Assembly: GCF_002531825.1 (NCBI RefSeq)
Contig: NZ_NWSX01000024.1
Location: forward strand, 1 to 64,000
Length of the DNA: 64,000 bases
Direction: 5' to 3'
Source of the DNA: Rhizobium sp. J15
GTDB taxonomy: Bacteria > Pseudomonadota > Alphaproteobacteria > Rhizobiales > Rhizobiaceae
Positions 51,354 to 61,359 of the stretch are shown here, piece by piece. The position numbers and the translations under genes are program-made. A model generated the notes under the pieces. That model was not told the origin of the DNA. It saw only the letters and a list, made by a program, of their open reading frames with translations, and ran no database searches. Positions within the stretch are counted from its first letter, which is position 1, and the number at the start of each line of letters is the position of its first letter.

Positions 51354-52754
51354 TCAATATCTGTAGTGGTCGGACTTGAACGGGCCCTGCGGCTTCACGC
51401 CGATATAGGCAGCCTGCTCTTCGCTGAGCTGGGTAAGCTTCACGCCGAGCTTGTCGAGATGCAGGCGCGCGACCTTCTCGTCGAGATGCTTCGGCAGGAT
51501 GTAGACCTTGTTCTCGTACTGGCCGGGCTTGGTGAAAAGCTCGATCTGCGCCAGCGTCTGGTTGGTGAAGGACGCCGACATGACGAAGGAGGGATGGCCC
51601 GTCGCATTGCCGAGGTTGAGCAGGCGGCCTTCGGAGAGAAGGATGATGCGGTTGCCCTTGGGGAATTCGATCAGGTCGACCTGCGGCTTGACGTTCGTCC
51701 ACTTGAGATTACGCAGCGCAGCAACTTCGATTTCATTGTCGAAGTGGCCGATATTGCCGACGATCGCCATGTCCTTCATCTCCCGCATGTGGTCGATGCG
51801 GATGACGTCCTTGTTGCCTGTCGTGGTGATGAAGATATCGGCCGAGGAAACGACGTCCTCGAGCAGAACCACTTCGTAACCGTCCATGGCAGCCTGCAGG
51901 GCGCAGATCGGATCGGCTTCGGTGACCTTGACGCGGGCGCCGGCGCCGGAGAGCGAAGCGGCAGAACCCTTGCCGACGTCGCCGTAACCGCAGACGACGG
52001 CGACCTTGCCGGCCATCATGACGTCGGTGCCGCGGCGGATACCGTCGACCAGCGATTCCTTGCAGCCGTACTTGTTGTCGAACTTCGACTTGGTGACGGA
52101 ATCGTTGACGTTGATTGCCGGGAAGGGCAGCAGGCCCTTCTGGCTGAGCTGATAGAGGCGGTTGACGCCGGTCGTGGTTTCCTCGGTGACGCCCTTGATG
52201 GCGTCGCGCTGCTTGGTGAACCAGCCCGGAGAAGCGGCAAGGCGCTTCTTGATCTGGGCGAAGAGGATTTCCTCTTCTTCGGAATGCGGGTTGGAGAGCA
52301 CGTCCTCGCCGGCTTCGGCGCGGGCGCCGAGCAGGATGTACATGGTGGCGTCGCCGCCATCATCGAGGATCATGTTGGAAAGGCCGCCATCGGCCCACTG
52401 GAAGATCTTGTCGGTATAGACCCAGTAATCCTCGAGCGACTCGCCCTTGATGGCGAAGACCGGAACGCCGGCAGCGGCGATCGCGGCAGCGGCATGATCC
52501 TGCGTCGAGAAGATGTTGCAGGAAGCCCAGCGGACTTCGGCGCCGAGCGCCACCAGCGTCTCGATCAGCACGGCCGTCTGAATGGTCATGTGGAGCGAGC
52601 CGGTGATGCGCGCGCCCTTCAGCGGCTTTGCCTGGCCGAATTCGGCGCGGCAGGACATCAGGCCCGGCATTTCGGTTTCGGCGATCGTAATTTCCTTGCG
52701 GCCGAAATCCGCAAGCCCGATATCGGCGACGACATAATCTTTTTCAGTGCTCAT
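51354..52754 (-). CDS. ahcY: S-adenosylhomocysteinase
   Basis: A 466-residue NAD-dependent enzyme that splits S-adenosylhomocysteine into homocysteine and adenosine, removing the product of all SAM-dependent methylations. Signature blocks are MPGLMSCRAEFG, SCNIFSTQDHAAAAIA, FPAINVNDSVTKSKFDN, the NAD site VAVVCGYGDVGKGSAASL, and the C-terminal FKSDHYRY. Start ATG at 52754 (MSTEKDYVVAD). A perfect palindrome about 100 bp upstream suggests repressor control. Confidence 0.98.
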   Translation of the reverse strand: MSTEKDYVVADIGLADFGRKEITIAETEMPGLMSCRAEFGQAKPLKGARITGSLHMTIQTAVLIETLVALGAEVRWASCNIFSTQDHAAAAIAAAGVPVFAIKGESLEDYWVYTDKIFQWADGGLSNMILDDGGDATMYILLGARAEAGEDVLSNPHSEEEEILFAQIKKRLAASPGWFTKQRDAIKGVTEETTTGVNRLYQLSQKGLLPFPAINVNDSVTKSKFDNKYGCKESLVDGIRRGTDVMMAGKVAVVCGYGDVGKGSAASLSGAGARVKVTEADPICALQAAMDGYEVVLLEDVVSSADIFITTTGNKDVIRIDHMREMKDMAIVGNIGHFDNEIEVAALRNLKWTNVKPQVDLIEFPKGNRIILLSEGRLLNLGNATGHPSFVMSASFTNQTLAQIELFTKPGQYENKVYILPKHLDEKVARLHLDKLGVKLTQLSEEQAAYIGVKPQGPFKSDHYRY

Positions 52755-52856
52755 AGAGGTCTCCAGGCTGAAAAACGTCTCAAAAATTGGCGCAGGCGCA
52801 CGCAAGCGCACGGCATGCCCGCCGTTTATCAGGCTTCGCACGGGATGGCAATAAGG

Positions 52857-52876
52857 ATATAAAGAAGTCTTTATAT
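52857..52876. promoter_or_regulatory. Perfect 9-2-9 palindrome upstream of ahcY (SahR-type operator candidate)
   Basis: ATATAAAGAAGTCTTTATAT is a perfect inverted repeat (ATATAAAGA / TCTTTATAT) about 100 bp upstream of the ahcY start. Its length and AT-rich arms resemble operators of the ArsR-family regulator SahR, which senses S-adenosylhomocysteine and controls methionine-cycle genes in Proteobacteria. The sahR gene is not in this window, so the assignment is from memory of the motif and the target. Confidence 0.55.
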
Positions 52877-52898
52877 GTTTATATGAACTCGGTGGAGT

Positions 52899-53174
52899 TC
52901 ACATTTCTTCGCCGAACTTGTTCTGGATCAGCTGATCCAGCGCCTCCAGCGCTTCGGCGGCCTGGCTGCCGCTCGCCGAGACGACGACGCTTGAGCCGGG
53001 GCTGGCCGCAAGCATCATGAGGCCCATGATCGACGTGCCGCCGACCGTCATTCCATCCTTGGAAACGGTGATGGCGGCATCGAAATTCTCGACCATCTGC
53101 ACGAATTTGGCGGAGGCGCGCGCGTGAAGACCGCGCTTGTTGATGATGAGGAGTTCCCGGGAAAGCGACGTCAT
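52899..53174 (-). CDS. ptsH: HPr phosphocarrier protein
   Basis: A 91-residue HPr of the phosphotransferase system. The phosphohistidine is in NKRGLHARASAKFV (H17), and the serine of the regulatory site is in GTSIMGLMMLAAS, consistent with the HprK gene two genes upstream. In Rhizobiales HPr belongs to a permease-less regulatory PTS. It lies 9 bp downstream of the EIIA gene, whose stop is at 53184. Confidence 0.96.
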   Translation of the reverse strand: MTSLSRELLIINKRGLHARASAKFVQMVENFDAAITVSKDGMTVGGTSIMGLMMLAASPGSSVVVSASGSQAAEALEALDQLIQNKFGEEM

Positions 53175-53183
53175 GAAGGCCCG

Positions 53184-53585
53184 TTATTTTCCGCTGAGCA
53201 CACGGCTCGCGACATTGATATATTTCCGCCCGGCTTCGGAAGCCTCCACCAGCGCCTTCTCCATGTTGTTCTCGCCGCGCACGCCGGCGAGCTTGATGAG
53301 CATCGGCAGGTTCACGCCGGCAATGACCTCGGTATGGCCGCTGCTCATGACCGATATGGCGAGATTGGACGGCGTACCGCCGAACATGTCGGTCAGGATG
53401 ACGACGCCATGGCCGTCGTCTGCACCGGAAACGGCTGCCAGAATGTCCTGCCGCCTCTGGTCCATGTCGTCTTCGGGGCCAATACAGACCGTCTCGATGA
53501 ATTTCTGAGGACCGACGACGTGCTCGACAGCATGACGAAACTCTTCAGCCAGCTTGCCATGAGTGACAAGCACAAGTCCGATCAT
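53184..53585 (-). CDS. PTS EIIA component, mannose-type
   Basis: A 133-residue EIIA(Man)-like protein (ManX/PtsA in rhizobia). The active histidine is in IGLVLVTHGKLAEEF (H9 or so), with FIETVCIGPEDDMDQRR, GVVILTDMFGGTPSNLAISVM and INVASRVL. No membrane IIB/IIC/IID components are nearby, so it is likely regulatory and receives phosphate from HPr. Start ATG at 53585 (MIGLVLVTHG). Confidence 0.92.
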   Translation of the reverse strand: MIGLVLVTHGKLAEEFRHAVEHVVGPQKFIETVCIGPEDDMDQRRQDILAAVSGADDGHGVVILTDMFGGTPSNLAISVMSSGHTEVIAGVNLPMLIKLAGVRGENNMEKALVEASEAGRKYINVASRVLSGK

Positions 53586-53735
53586 GATATTACTGCTCCC
53601 ATATCCGCAAACGGTGGCTGAGATATCGCAATGCAGCAATTACGTCCACCGGTGGCGGCACATCTTGGCTATGAAAAGCCGAAGTGCAAGATAAAAATGC
53701 AAATATATAAGGCGGATTGATCAATCCGGAAGCCT

Positions 53736-54185
53736 TCAGCCCCCGATATCCGGCGCTTTCGCCATCAGGACCGCGAGCGGCGAGGGAACGTTTGTGAGCA
53801 ACCGCAATGCGGGAAACGAAAAACCGGGGGCGAGACTGACGATTTCGCCCTCGGGAGGGACGCGGTTTTCACCTGACGCGCTGCCGGGCAGGACGGCATA
53901 ATGCATGATTGCCTGCGGGACGTGATCCTGCCGGACGATGCCGGTGCCGCGAAGCTCGATCAGCCCGGCGATCGACGGCGGGCATGAGGCAATTACCGAG
54001 CCGGTCTCTTCCGAGAGAAGGACCTGGTCGTCTGCGACCAGCGCCGTGAAGAGGCCGAGCCGGCGGGCCTCGGTCATGCAGGTAAAGGCCAGCATCGATT
54101 TCCCCCAGCCGGAAGGCCCGCTGAACAGGAGCCCCGTCCTGCCCACGACGATCGCCGTCGCATGGATGTTGGGAGCCTCGCTCAT
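53736..54185 (-). CDS. hprK: HPr kinase/phosphorylase, short alphaproteobacterial form
   Basis: A 149-residue protein that keeps only the catalytic C-terminal half of HPr kinase (Gram-positive forms are about 310 residues). The P-loop is LLFSGPSGWGKSMLAF near residue 21, with VADDQVLLSEE and IAGLIELRGTGIVRQDH, the HprK signature region. It phosphorylates HPr on the regulatory serine. Its ATG overlaps the chvG stop by 4 bp, so it is coupled to chvG. Confidence 0.93.
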   Translation of the reverse strand: MSEAPNIHATAIVVGRTGLLFSGPSGWGKSMLAFTCMTEARRLGLFTALVADDQVLLSEETGSVIASCPPSIAGLIELRGTGIVRQDHVPQAIMHYAVLPGSASGENRVPPEGEIVSLAPGFSFPALRLLTNVPSPLAVLMAKAPDIGG

Positions 54186-55972
54186 GCGGCGGCGTCGAGC
54201 GGCAGGGCGAGGATGAAGCGCGCGCCGAGGATGCGTCCGTTCTCGCCGTCGGTGATGTTTTCCGCTCGCAGCGAACCGCCATGGGCTTCGGCGATCTGCC
54301 GGCTGATCGATAGGCCCAGGCCGGAATTCTGGCCAAAACCCTCCGATTCCGGGCGGTCCGTATAAAAGCGCTCGAAGATGCGGTCGATATTCTCGGCCTG
54401 GATCCCGGGGCCGTTGTCCTCGATGGTGGTGACGCAGCGCGAGCGTGTCCGCACCAGCCGCACGGTGATCTTGCCGCCCTTCTCAGGCACGAAGGAGCGG
54501 GCATTTTCGATCAGGTTCGTTATGATCTGGCCGATGCGCAGGTCGTGGCCGTTGACGACGAAGCGCGTCTTGATGTTCGGCTTGCGCTCGATCGCATATT
54601 CGATCTCCACCTGCTTCTTGCTACCCCTGATCTGGCGGGACACGTCGATCAGGTCGCGCAGCAGCACCTCCATGTCGACGGAGCCGGCATCGACGCGCGC
54701 AAGTTCGGCATCGAGGCGCGAGGCGTCGGAAATATCGCTGATCAGGCGGTCGAGACGGCGCACATCGTGCTGGATGACGTCGAGCAGCCGTTTCTTGGAA
54801 TCTTCGGATTTGGCGAGCGGCAGCGTTTCGACGGCGCTGCGCAGCGAGGTCAGCGGGTTCTTGAGCTCGTGGCTGACATCGGCCGCAAAGCTCTCGATCG
54901 CGTCGATGCGGTCGTAGAGAGCCGTCGTCATCTCGCGCAGGGCGATGGAAAGATTGCCGATTTCATCCTGGCGGGCGGAGAAGTCAGGGATCTCCTCGCG
55001 CGTTTTGGCGCCGCGGCGCACCCGGATGGCCGCCGCCGAAAGGCGGCGCAGCGGATTGGCGATGGTCGACGACAGCACCAGCGAAAGCAGCACGTTGACG
55101 AGCGTCGCCACGCCGAACACCCGCATGATGGCGAGCCGTTCGGCATGGACGATATTGTCGATGTCGCCAGCCTGCGTCGACAACAGCAGCACGCCGAGCA
55201 CGGCGCGGAAGCGCTGGATCGGCACGGCGACGGAAACGATGAGCTCGCCTTTTTCCGTGGTGCGCACGACCGCGCCGCGCACGCCGGTCAGGGCGTTCAT
55301 CACCTCGGGATAGATCGAACCGTCGCCGCCCGGCGCTTCCTTATAGAGCGGCAGATTTCCGGGCTGCAGCGCCTTGTTGAACAGCGTCGCGAACCAATCG
55401 CTCCAGGTCTGCTTCTCTTCCTCGACCGGCGGTAGGTCGAAGCGCAGCACCTGGCCGCGCGAATAGAGGTGACGCGAATCGAGCAGCAGATTGGCGTCGG
55501 CATCGAAGATGCGCGCGCGCGTGCGCGTCGGAGAGATCAGCCGGCGCAGGACCGGGGCGACCTTCTCCGGATCGATCGGGAATTCGAGATCCTCGTCGTT
55601 CGGCACCGGCGTGATGCTCTGGCCGGCCTGCAGCTCCAGCAGCTTCTGCGGATCGATGGTGATCGAGTTCGTATCGACCGACGCGGAGGCGGAGACGGCG
55701 CCGGCGATGATCTCGCCCTGCGTCAGCAGGCTTTCGGCGCGGGCGTCGATCAAGCCTTCGCGAAACTGGTTGAGATAGAGGATGCCGCCGACGAGCACCA
55801 CCAGCGCGACCAGATTGAAGAACAGGATGCGCCGCGTCAGGCTCGAAAACACGGCGTTGCCGAAGATGCGGCGGATCAGCGTGAAGGGATGCGACCAACG
55901 GCGGCCACGGACGCGACGGGTGCTCACGCCCTCCGCATCGTCCAGATCCCTTTCCTGCACCAACTGTGCCAA
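54182..55972 (-). CDS. chvG: Sensor histidine kinase ChvG (ExoS)
   Basis: A 596-residue inner-membrane kinase with two transmembrane segments (LFFNLVALVVLVGGILYLNQF and VATLVNVLLSLVLSSTIANP) around a periplasmic domain, then a HAMP domain, the H-box FAADVSHELKNPLTSLRSAVETL (H368), and NLIENARSF, DNGPGI, GLGLSISRQ. ChvG with ChvI responds to acid and envelope conditions and controls exopolysaccharide, motility and host interaction in Sinorhizobium and Agrobacterium. The start is a TTG at 55972. It precedes hprK and the PTS genes in one unit. Confidence 0.95.
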   Translation of the reverse strand: MAQLVQERDLDDAEGVSTRRVRGRRWSHPFTLIRRIFGNAVFSSLTRRILFFNLVALVVLVGGILYLNQFREGLIDARAESLLTQGEIIAGAVSASASVDTNSITIDPQKLLELQAGQSITPVPNDEDLEFPIDPEKVAPVLRRLISPTRTRARIFDADANLLLDSRHLYSRGQVLRFDLPPVEEEKQTWSDWFATLFNKALQPGNLPLYKEAPGGDGSIYPEVMNALTGVRGAVVRTTEKGELIVSVAVPIQRFRAVLGVLLLSTQAGDIDNIVHAERLAIMRVFGVATLVNVLLSLVLSSTIANPLRRLSAAAIRVRRGAKTREEIPDFSARQDEIGNLSIALREMTTALYDRIDAIESFAADVSHELKNPLTSLRSAVETLPLAKSEDSKKRLLDVIQHDVRRLDRLISDISDASRLDAELARVDAGSVDMEVLLRDLIDVSRQIRGSKKQVEIEYAIERKPNIKTRFVVNGHDLRIGQIITNLIENARSFVPEKGGKITVRLVRTRSRCVTTIEDNGPGIQAENIDRIFERFYTDRPESEGFGQNSGLGLSISRQIAEAHGGSLRAENITDGENGRILGARFILALPLDAAA

Positions 55973-56051
55973 TGACAGGCCCTTTCAAAGGGCGGGGCCG
56001 GATGAACCGGCCCGCAGCCCTGAACTTTCTCTCGCGCCGCGCCGGCTGGGC

Positions 56052-56789
56052 TCAGGCTGCTTCGCGGAAGCGATATCCCACTCCGTAGAGCGTTTCAATC
56101 ATATCAAAATCGGTATCGACCATCTTGAATTTCTTGCGCAGCCTCTTGATGTGGCTGTCGATGGTCCGGTCGTCGACATAAACCTGTTCGTCATAGGCGG
56201 CATCCATCAGCGCATCGCGGCTTTTCACGACGCCCGGGCGCTGCGCCAGCGAATGCAAAATCAGGAACTCGGTCACCGTCAGCGTCACGGCCTCACCCTT
56301 CCAGGTGCAGGTATGGCGCTCCTGGTCCATGACCAACTGCCCACGCTCCAGCGAGCGGGCCTGCTGCACGGCGCCGGCCTTCGGTGCGCCGCTCGGGCTC
56401 GTGCCGCCGGCAGCCGCGGCTTCGCGGCTCGAGGCGCGGCGCAGGACGGCGCGCACGCGCTCCACCAGAAGGCGCTGCGAGAAAGGTTTGGTGATGAAAT
56501 CGTCCGCGCCCATCTTCAGGCCGAAGAGTTCGTCGATCTCCTCATCCTTGGACGTGAGGAAGATGACCGGAATATCCGATTTCTGCCGCAGACGGCGCAA
56601 CAGTTCCATGCCGTCCATGCGCGGCATCTTGATATCGAAGATCGCAAGCTGCGGCGGACGCGCCAGAAGGCCGTCGAGCGCCGAGGCACCGTCCGTATAG
56701 GTCTCGACCTTATATCCTTCGGCCTCCAGTGCGATCGACACCGAGGTGAGGATGTTGCGGTCGTCGTCAACGAGCGCGATTGTCGGCAT
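56052..56789 (-). CDS. chvI: Response regulator ChvI
   Basis: A 245-residue OmpR-type response regulator. The receiver domain begins MPTIALVDDDRNILTSVSIALEAEG, with the phospho-acceptor in LAIFDIKMPRMDGMELLRR and VIFLTSKDEEIDELFGLKMGADDFITKPF (in parts). The winged-helix DNA-binding domain ends SHIKRLRKKFKMVDTDFDMIETLYGVGYRF (in parts). I chose the ATG at 56789 with GGAG ~10 bases upstream. It is divergent from pckA. Confidence 0.97.
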   Translation of the reverse strand: MPTIALVDDDRNILTSVSIALEAEGYKVETYTDGASALDGLLARPPQLAIFDIKMPRMDGMELLRRLRQKSDIPVIFLTSKDEEIDELFGLKMGADDFITKPFSQRLLVERVRAVLRRASSREAAAAGGTSPSGAPKAGAVQQARSLERGQLVMDQERHTCTWKGEAVTLTVTEFLILHSLAQRPGVVKSRDALMDAAYDEQVYVDDRTIDSHIKRLRKKFKMVDTDFDMIETLYGVGYRFREAA

Positions 56790-57128
56790 GGTGTTGGTCT
56801 CCATCATCGGTGCGCAATCTCCCGGATTTTCGTCGTCCCCAGGCGGTCTCAGTGACCGGATGCGCTTATGGAGGATAAAGGTGGAACAAATTGTGGCAAA
56901 GATAAAGGGGAGGATTGTCTTAAAATTCGCCGGCAACCCCAAGTCGTGCATACAAATGTTGCAACGCGGTGCATTCAAACGATTTAAAAATAACGGCGGA
57001 AATTTAAATCGATTAATTATTTGATATTACTGAATTTTCTCAATTTTGGTCTCTTGTCTTTTAAAATTTCTCCCCGTATTTTCGCGCTTAGTTTTAACGG
57101 CAACGAGCCTGAGCAAAGGGAACTAGCC
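56790..57128. promoter_or_regulatory. Divergent chvI-pckA intergenic region
   Basis: This 339 bp gap has no convincing gene. It becomes AT-rich toward pckA. An inverted repeat CGATTTAAA / TTTAAATCG with a 14-base spacer lies at 56980-57011, and CGATTAATTATTTGATATT follows directly. The region must contain promoters for both chvI and pckA. A ribosome site for pckA (AAAGGGAA) is at about 57115-57122. Confidence 0.6.
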
Positions 57129-58739
<1,611 letters not shown>

Positions 58740-58777
58740 GAAGAGCCTGTCTTAAAACAAAGACTCTGACTCACGTG

Positions 58778-58811
58778 AAACCCGGCGTCGAAGGATTGCC
58801 GGGTTTTGCTT
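58778..58811 (+). terminator. Intrinsic terminator of pckA
   Basis: AAACCCGGC and GCCGGGTTT form a 9 bp stem with an eleven-base loop, followed by TTGCTT. The left arm overlaps a weak parS-like sequence (58767-58782). Confidence 0.75.
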
Positions 58812-58859
58812 GTGAAGCCGATGTTTTCAATTGACGGCTGATATGAGATAGAACGCCGC

Positions 58860-59297
58860 ATGGCCAGCGACGCGCTCTATATCGATGACAGGATCACCAT
58901 CGCCGGATGGGAGCTGACGGAACAGTTCGTTCTGGCGGGCGGCCCGGGCGGGCAGAACGTCAACAAGGTCTCGACCGCGGTCCAGCTGTTCTTCAACATC
59001 CCGAACTCGCCTTCCCTCAATGATCGCGTCAAGGCCAATGCCATCAAGCTTGCCGGCCGACGCATATCGAAGGAGGGCGTGCTGATGATCGAGGCGAGCC
59101 GCTTTCGCAGCCAGGACCGCAACCGCGAGGATGCGCGCGAGCGGCTGAAGGAACTGATTCTGGAGGCCGCCAAGCCGCCGCCGCCGCCGCGCAAGAAGAC
59201 CAAGCCGACCAAAGGGTCGGTCGAGCGGCGCCTGAAAGAAAAATCCGGCCGCTCCGAAGTCAAGAAAATGCGCGGCCGTCCCGGCGGCGGCGAATGA
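58860..59297 (+). CDS. arfB: Alternative ribosome-rescue factor (YaeJ/ArfB)
   Basis: A 145-residue class I release-factor-like protein. The catalytic GGQ is in VLAGGPGGQNVNKVSTAVQLFF, and the C-terminal tail is highly basic (KKTKPTKGSVERRLKEKSGRSEVKKMRGRPGG in parts), which in ArfB inserts in the empty mRNA channel to hydrolyse peptidyl-tRNA on stalled ribosomes. It ends two bases before the alkB start. Confidence 0.95.
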   Translation: MASDALYIDDRITIAGWELTEQFVLAGGPGGQNVNKVSTAVQLFFNIPNSPSLNDRVKANAIKLAGRRISKEGVLMIEASRFRSQDRNREDARERLKELILEAAKPPPPPRKKTKPTKGSVERRLKEKSGRSEVKKMRGRPGGGE

Positions 59298-59298
59298 C

Positions 59299-59910
59299 AT
59301 GCCCGGTATGCTGAACGGCATCCGCCATCTCCCCGGCTATCTCGACCGGGCGCGTCAGGAAGAATTGGTCGAAGTGATCCGCGCCGTCGTCGCCGAGGCG
59401 CCGCTTTTCGTGCCCGTCATGCCCGGCACCGGCAAGCCGATGTCGGTCAGGATGACCAATTGCGGGCCGCTCGGCTGGGTAACGGACAAGGAACGCGGCT
59501 ATCGCTATCAGCCGACACATCCGGCAACCGGCAAGCCCTGGCCCGATCTGCCGCAGCGCCTGCTCGACATCTGGAACGATGTCTCGGGCTACGGGAAGCC
59601 GCCGGAAGCCTGCCTCGTCAATTTCTATTCCGACGATGCCCGCATGGGCCTGCATCAGGATAAGGACGAGAGGGATTTGCAGGCGCCCGTCGTTTCGATC
59701 TCGCTCGGCAACAGCTGCCTCTTCCGCGTCGGCGGCCTCAGCCGTAACGATCGCACGCTATCTTTCAAGCTGTCGAGCGGCGATCTGGTCGTCCTCGGCG
59801 GTGAGGGGAGGCTCTGTTTCCATGGCGTCGACCGCATCCATCCGGCGACGTCGACGCTGCTGAAGAATGGCGGCCGCATCAATCTGACGCTGCGCCGCGT
59901 CAATCCTTGA
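59299..59910 (+). CDS. alkB: Alpha-ketoglutarate-dependent DNA dealkylase AlkB
   Basis: A 203-residue Fe(II)/2-oxoglutarate dioxygenase that reverses N1-methyladenine and N3-methylcytosine damage. The metal ligands are seen in MGLHQDKDERD (HxD) and LCFHGVDRIHP (H), and the 2-oxoglutarate-binding arginines in GGRINLTLRRVNP. Together with VNFYSDDARMGLHQD this matches E. coli AlkB closely. It follows arfB by one base. Confidence 0.95.
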   Translation: MPGMLNGIRHLPGYLDRARQEELVEVIRAVVAEAPLFVPVMPGTGKPMSVRMTNCGPLGWVTDKERGYRYQPTHPATGKPWPDLPQRLLDIWNDVSGYGKPPEACLVNFYSDDARMGLHQDKDERDLQAPVVSISLGNSCLFRVGGLSRNDRTLSFKLSSGDLVVLGGEGRLCFHGVDRIHPATSTLLKNGGRINLTLRRVNP

Positions 59911-59923
59911 AATCAATCGCCTT

Positions 59924-60028
59924 CTAAAGCACGTCGCGATCTTTCAGATTCGTTCCCCGTGCTTCAGGTCTTTATTTTCTCGCGTGTCGTTATCGCAAAA
60001 CCGCGCACACTTTTGCGCGACACGCTCT
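59924..60028. repeat. RIME-type intergenic element, copy D
   Basis: The sequence CTAAAGCACG...CGTGCTTCAG followed by CGCGTGTCGTTATCGC and GCGCGACACG arms closely matches the copy at 21138-21239. It fills the convergent gap between alkB and coaA, and its right end contains the coaA stop codon. Confidence 0.8.
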
Positions 60029-61022
60029 ATAGTTTCCGCAGCGCGACCTGTTCGATCAGGTGATCCTTGCCCTTTTTCAGGATCAGATCGGCGCGCGGCC
60101 GCGTCGGCAGGATGTTCTGCCGCAGGTTCTTCAGGTTGATGTTCGTCCAGAGATCCTCGGCAATTTCGAGCGCCTCCGCATCGGTGATCGACGCATAGCG
60201 ATGGAAATAGGAATTGGGATCGCGGAAGGCGGTTTCGCGCAGCCGCATGAAGCGGGTCACGTACCAGTTGTGGATCTGGCTTTCCGCAGCATCGATATAG
60301 ATCGAGAAATCGAAGAAGTCGGAAACCATCGGCACGATCTTGCCGTCGGCCGGCAGGTCGCGCGACTGCAGCACGTTGATGCCTTCGAAGATCAGGATGT
60401 CGGGCCGGTCGACGATCTTGTATTCGTCCGGCAGCACGTCATAGACGAGGTGCGAATAACAGGGCGCCCTCACATCCGGCTGCCCCGCCTTGATCGCGGA
60501 GAGGAAGCGCAGGATCGCGCCGGTGTCGTAGCTCTCCGGGAAGCCCTTGCGCTGCATCAGCTTTTCCCGCTGCAGCATGGCGTTCGGGTGCAGGAAGCCG
60601 TCGGTGGTGATCAGATCGACCTTCGGGCTGGAGGGCCAGCGCCCGAGGAGCTCCTTCAGGATACGGGCGGTGGTCGATTTTCCCACGGCGACCGAGCCGG
60701 CGATGCCGATGACGAAGGGCGTCTTCGTCACATCCGACATGCTGAGGAAGCGGTTGCGCTGGTTGAAAAGCATCTGCGAGGATTCGACATGCGACGACAG
60801 CAGGCGCGACAGCGAAAGATAGATCCGCCGGACCTCGTCGAGATCGATCGGGTCGCCCATGGAGCGCAGTCGCTTGACCTCGTCGCTGGTCAGCGTCAGC
60901 GGCGTGTCCGCTCGAAATTTCGCCCATTGCTCGGAAGAGAAGAAATGGTAGGGCGAATAGGATTCCGACTGGAAGTGATCCAACGTTTCCGGCACCCCGA
61001 TAATCTCAGTCGCGATACTCAT
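60027..61022 (-). CDS. coaA: Pantothenate kinase (type I)
   Basis: A 331-residue CoaA that phosphorylates pantothenate, the first and controlling step of coenzyme A synthesis. The P-loop is VIGIAGSVAVGKSTTARIL near residue 105, and family blocks VDLITTDGFLHPNAML, MQRKGFPESYD, SHLVYDVLPDE and LIFEGINVLQ are present. The ATG at 61022 overlaps the hisE stop by 4 bp. The TAG stop is formed at the junction with the RIME copy. Confidence 0.97.
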   Translation of the reverse strand: MSIATEIIGVPETLDHFQSESYSPYHFFSSEQWAKFRADTPLTLTSDEVKRLRSMGDPIDLDEVRRIYLSLSRLLSSHVESSQMLFNQRNRFLSMSDVTKTPFVIGIAGSVAVGKSTTARILKELLGRWPSSPKVDLITTDGFLHPNAMLQREKLMQRKGFPESYDTGAILRFLSAIKAGQPDVRAPCYSHLVYDVLPDEYKIVDRPDILIFEGINVLQSRDLPADGKIVPMVSDFFDFSIYIDAAESQIHNWYVTRFMRLRETAFRDPNSYFHRYASITDAEALEIAEDLWTNINLKNLRQNILPTRPRADLILKKGKDHLIEQVALRKL

Positions 61023-61342
61023 GAACTCTGCCGGCTGGCCTTTTCCTTGAGGCCGGACTGCGCGGTTCTGCGCTCGAGTTCGGCCATGACATTCTCTAAC
61101 GGTATTTCAGCAATCCGCAATACGACCAAGAGATGATAGAGCACGTCGGCGGCTTCATAGGTCAGATTGTCGCGGTCATCGGTCACCGCCGCCATCACCG
61201 CTTCGATTGCCTCTTCGCCTAGCTTCTTTGCCGCCTTCGGCTGGCCGGCGGCCACAAGCTTGGCTGTCCAGGATTGATCCGGCGAGGCTTTCGACCGCTC
61301 TGCGACGATCCTTTCGAGATCGGAAAGGGAAAATCCGCTCAT
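61019..61342 (-). CDS. hisE: Phosphoribosyl-ATP pyrophosphatase
   Basis: A 107-residue MazG-fold enzyme, second step of histidine synthesis. SWTAKLVAAGQPKAAKKLGEEAIEAVMAAVTDDRDNLTYEAADVLYHLLVVL (in parts) contains the ExxE and EAAD metal-binding motifs. Start ATG at 61342 (MSGFSLSDLERIV). It is separate from HisI, as in alphaproteobacteria. Confidence 0.96.
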   Translation of the reverse strand: MSGFSLSDLERIVAERSKASPDQSWTAKLVAAGQPKAAKKLGEEAIEAVMAAVTDDRDNLTYEAADVLYHLLVVLRIAEIPLENVMAELERRTAQSGLKEKASRQSS

Positions 61343-61359
61343 ATCTGCGCTTTCAAGGT

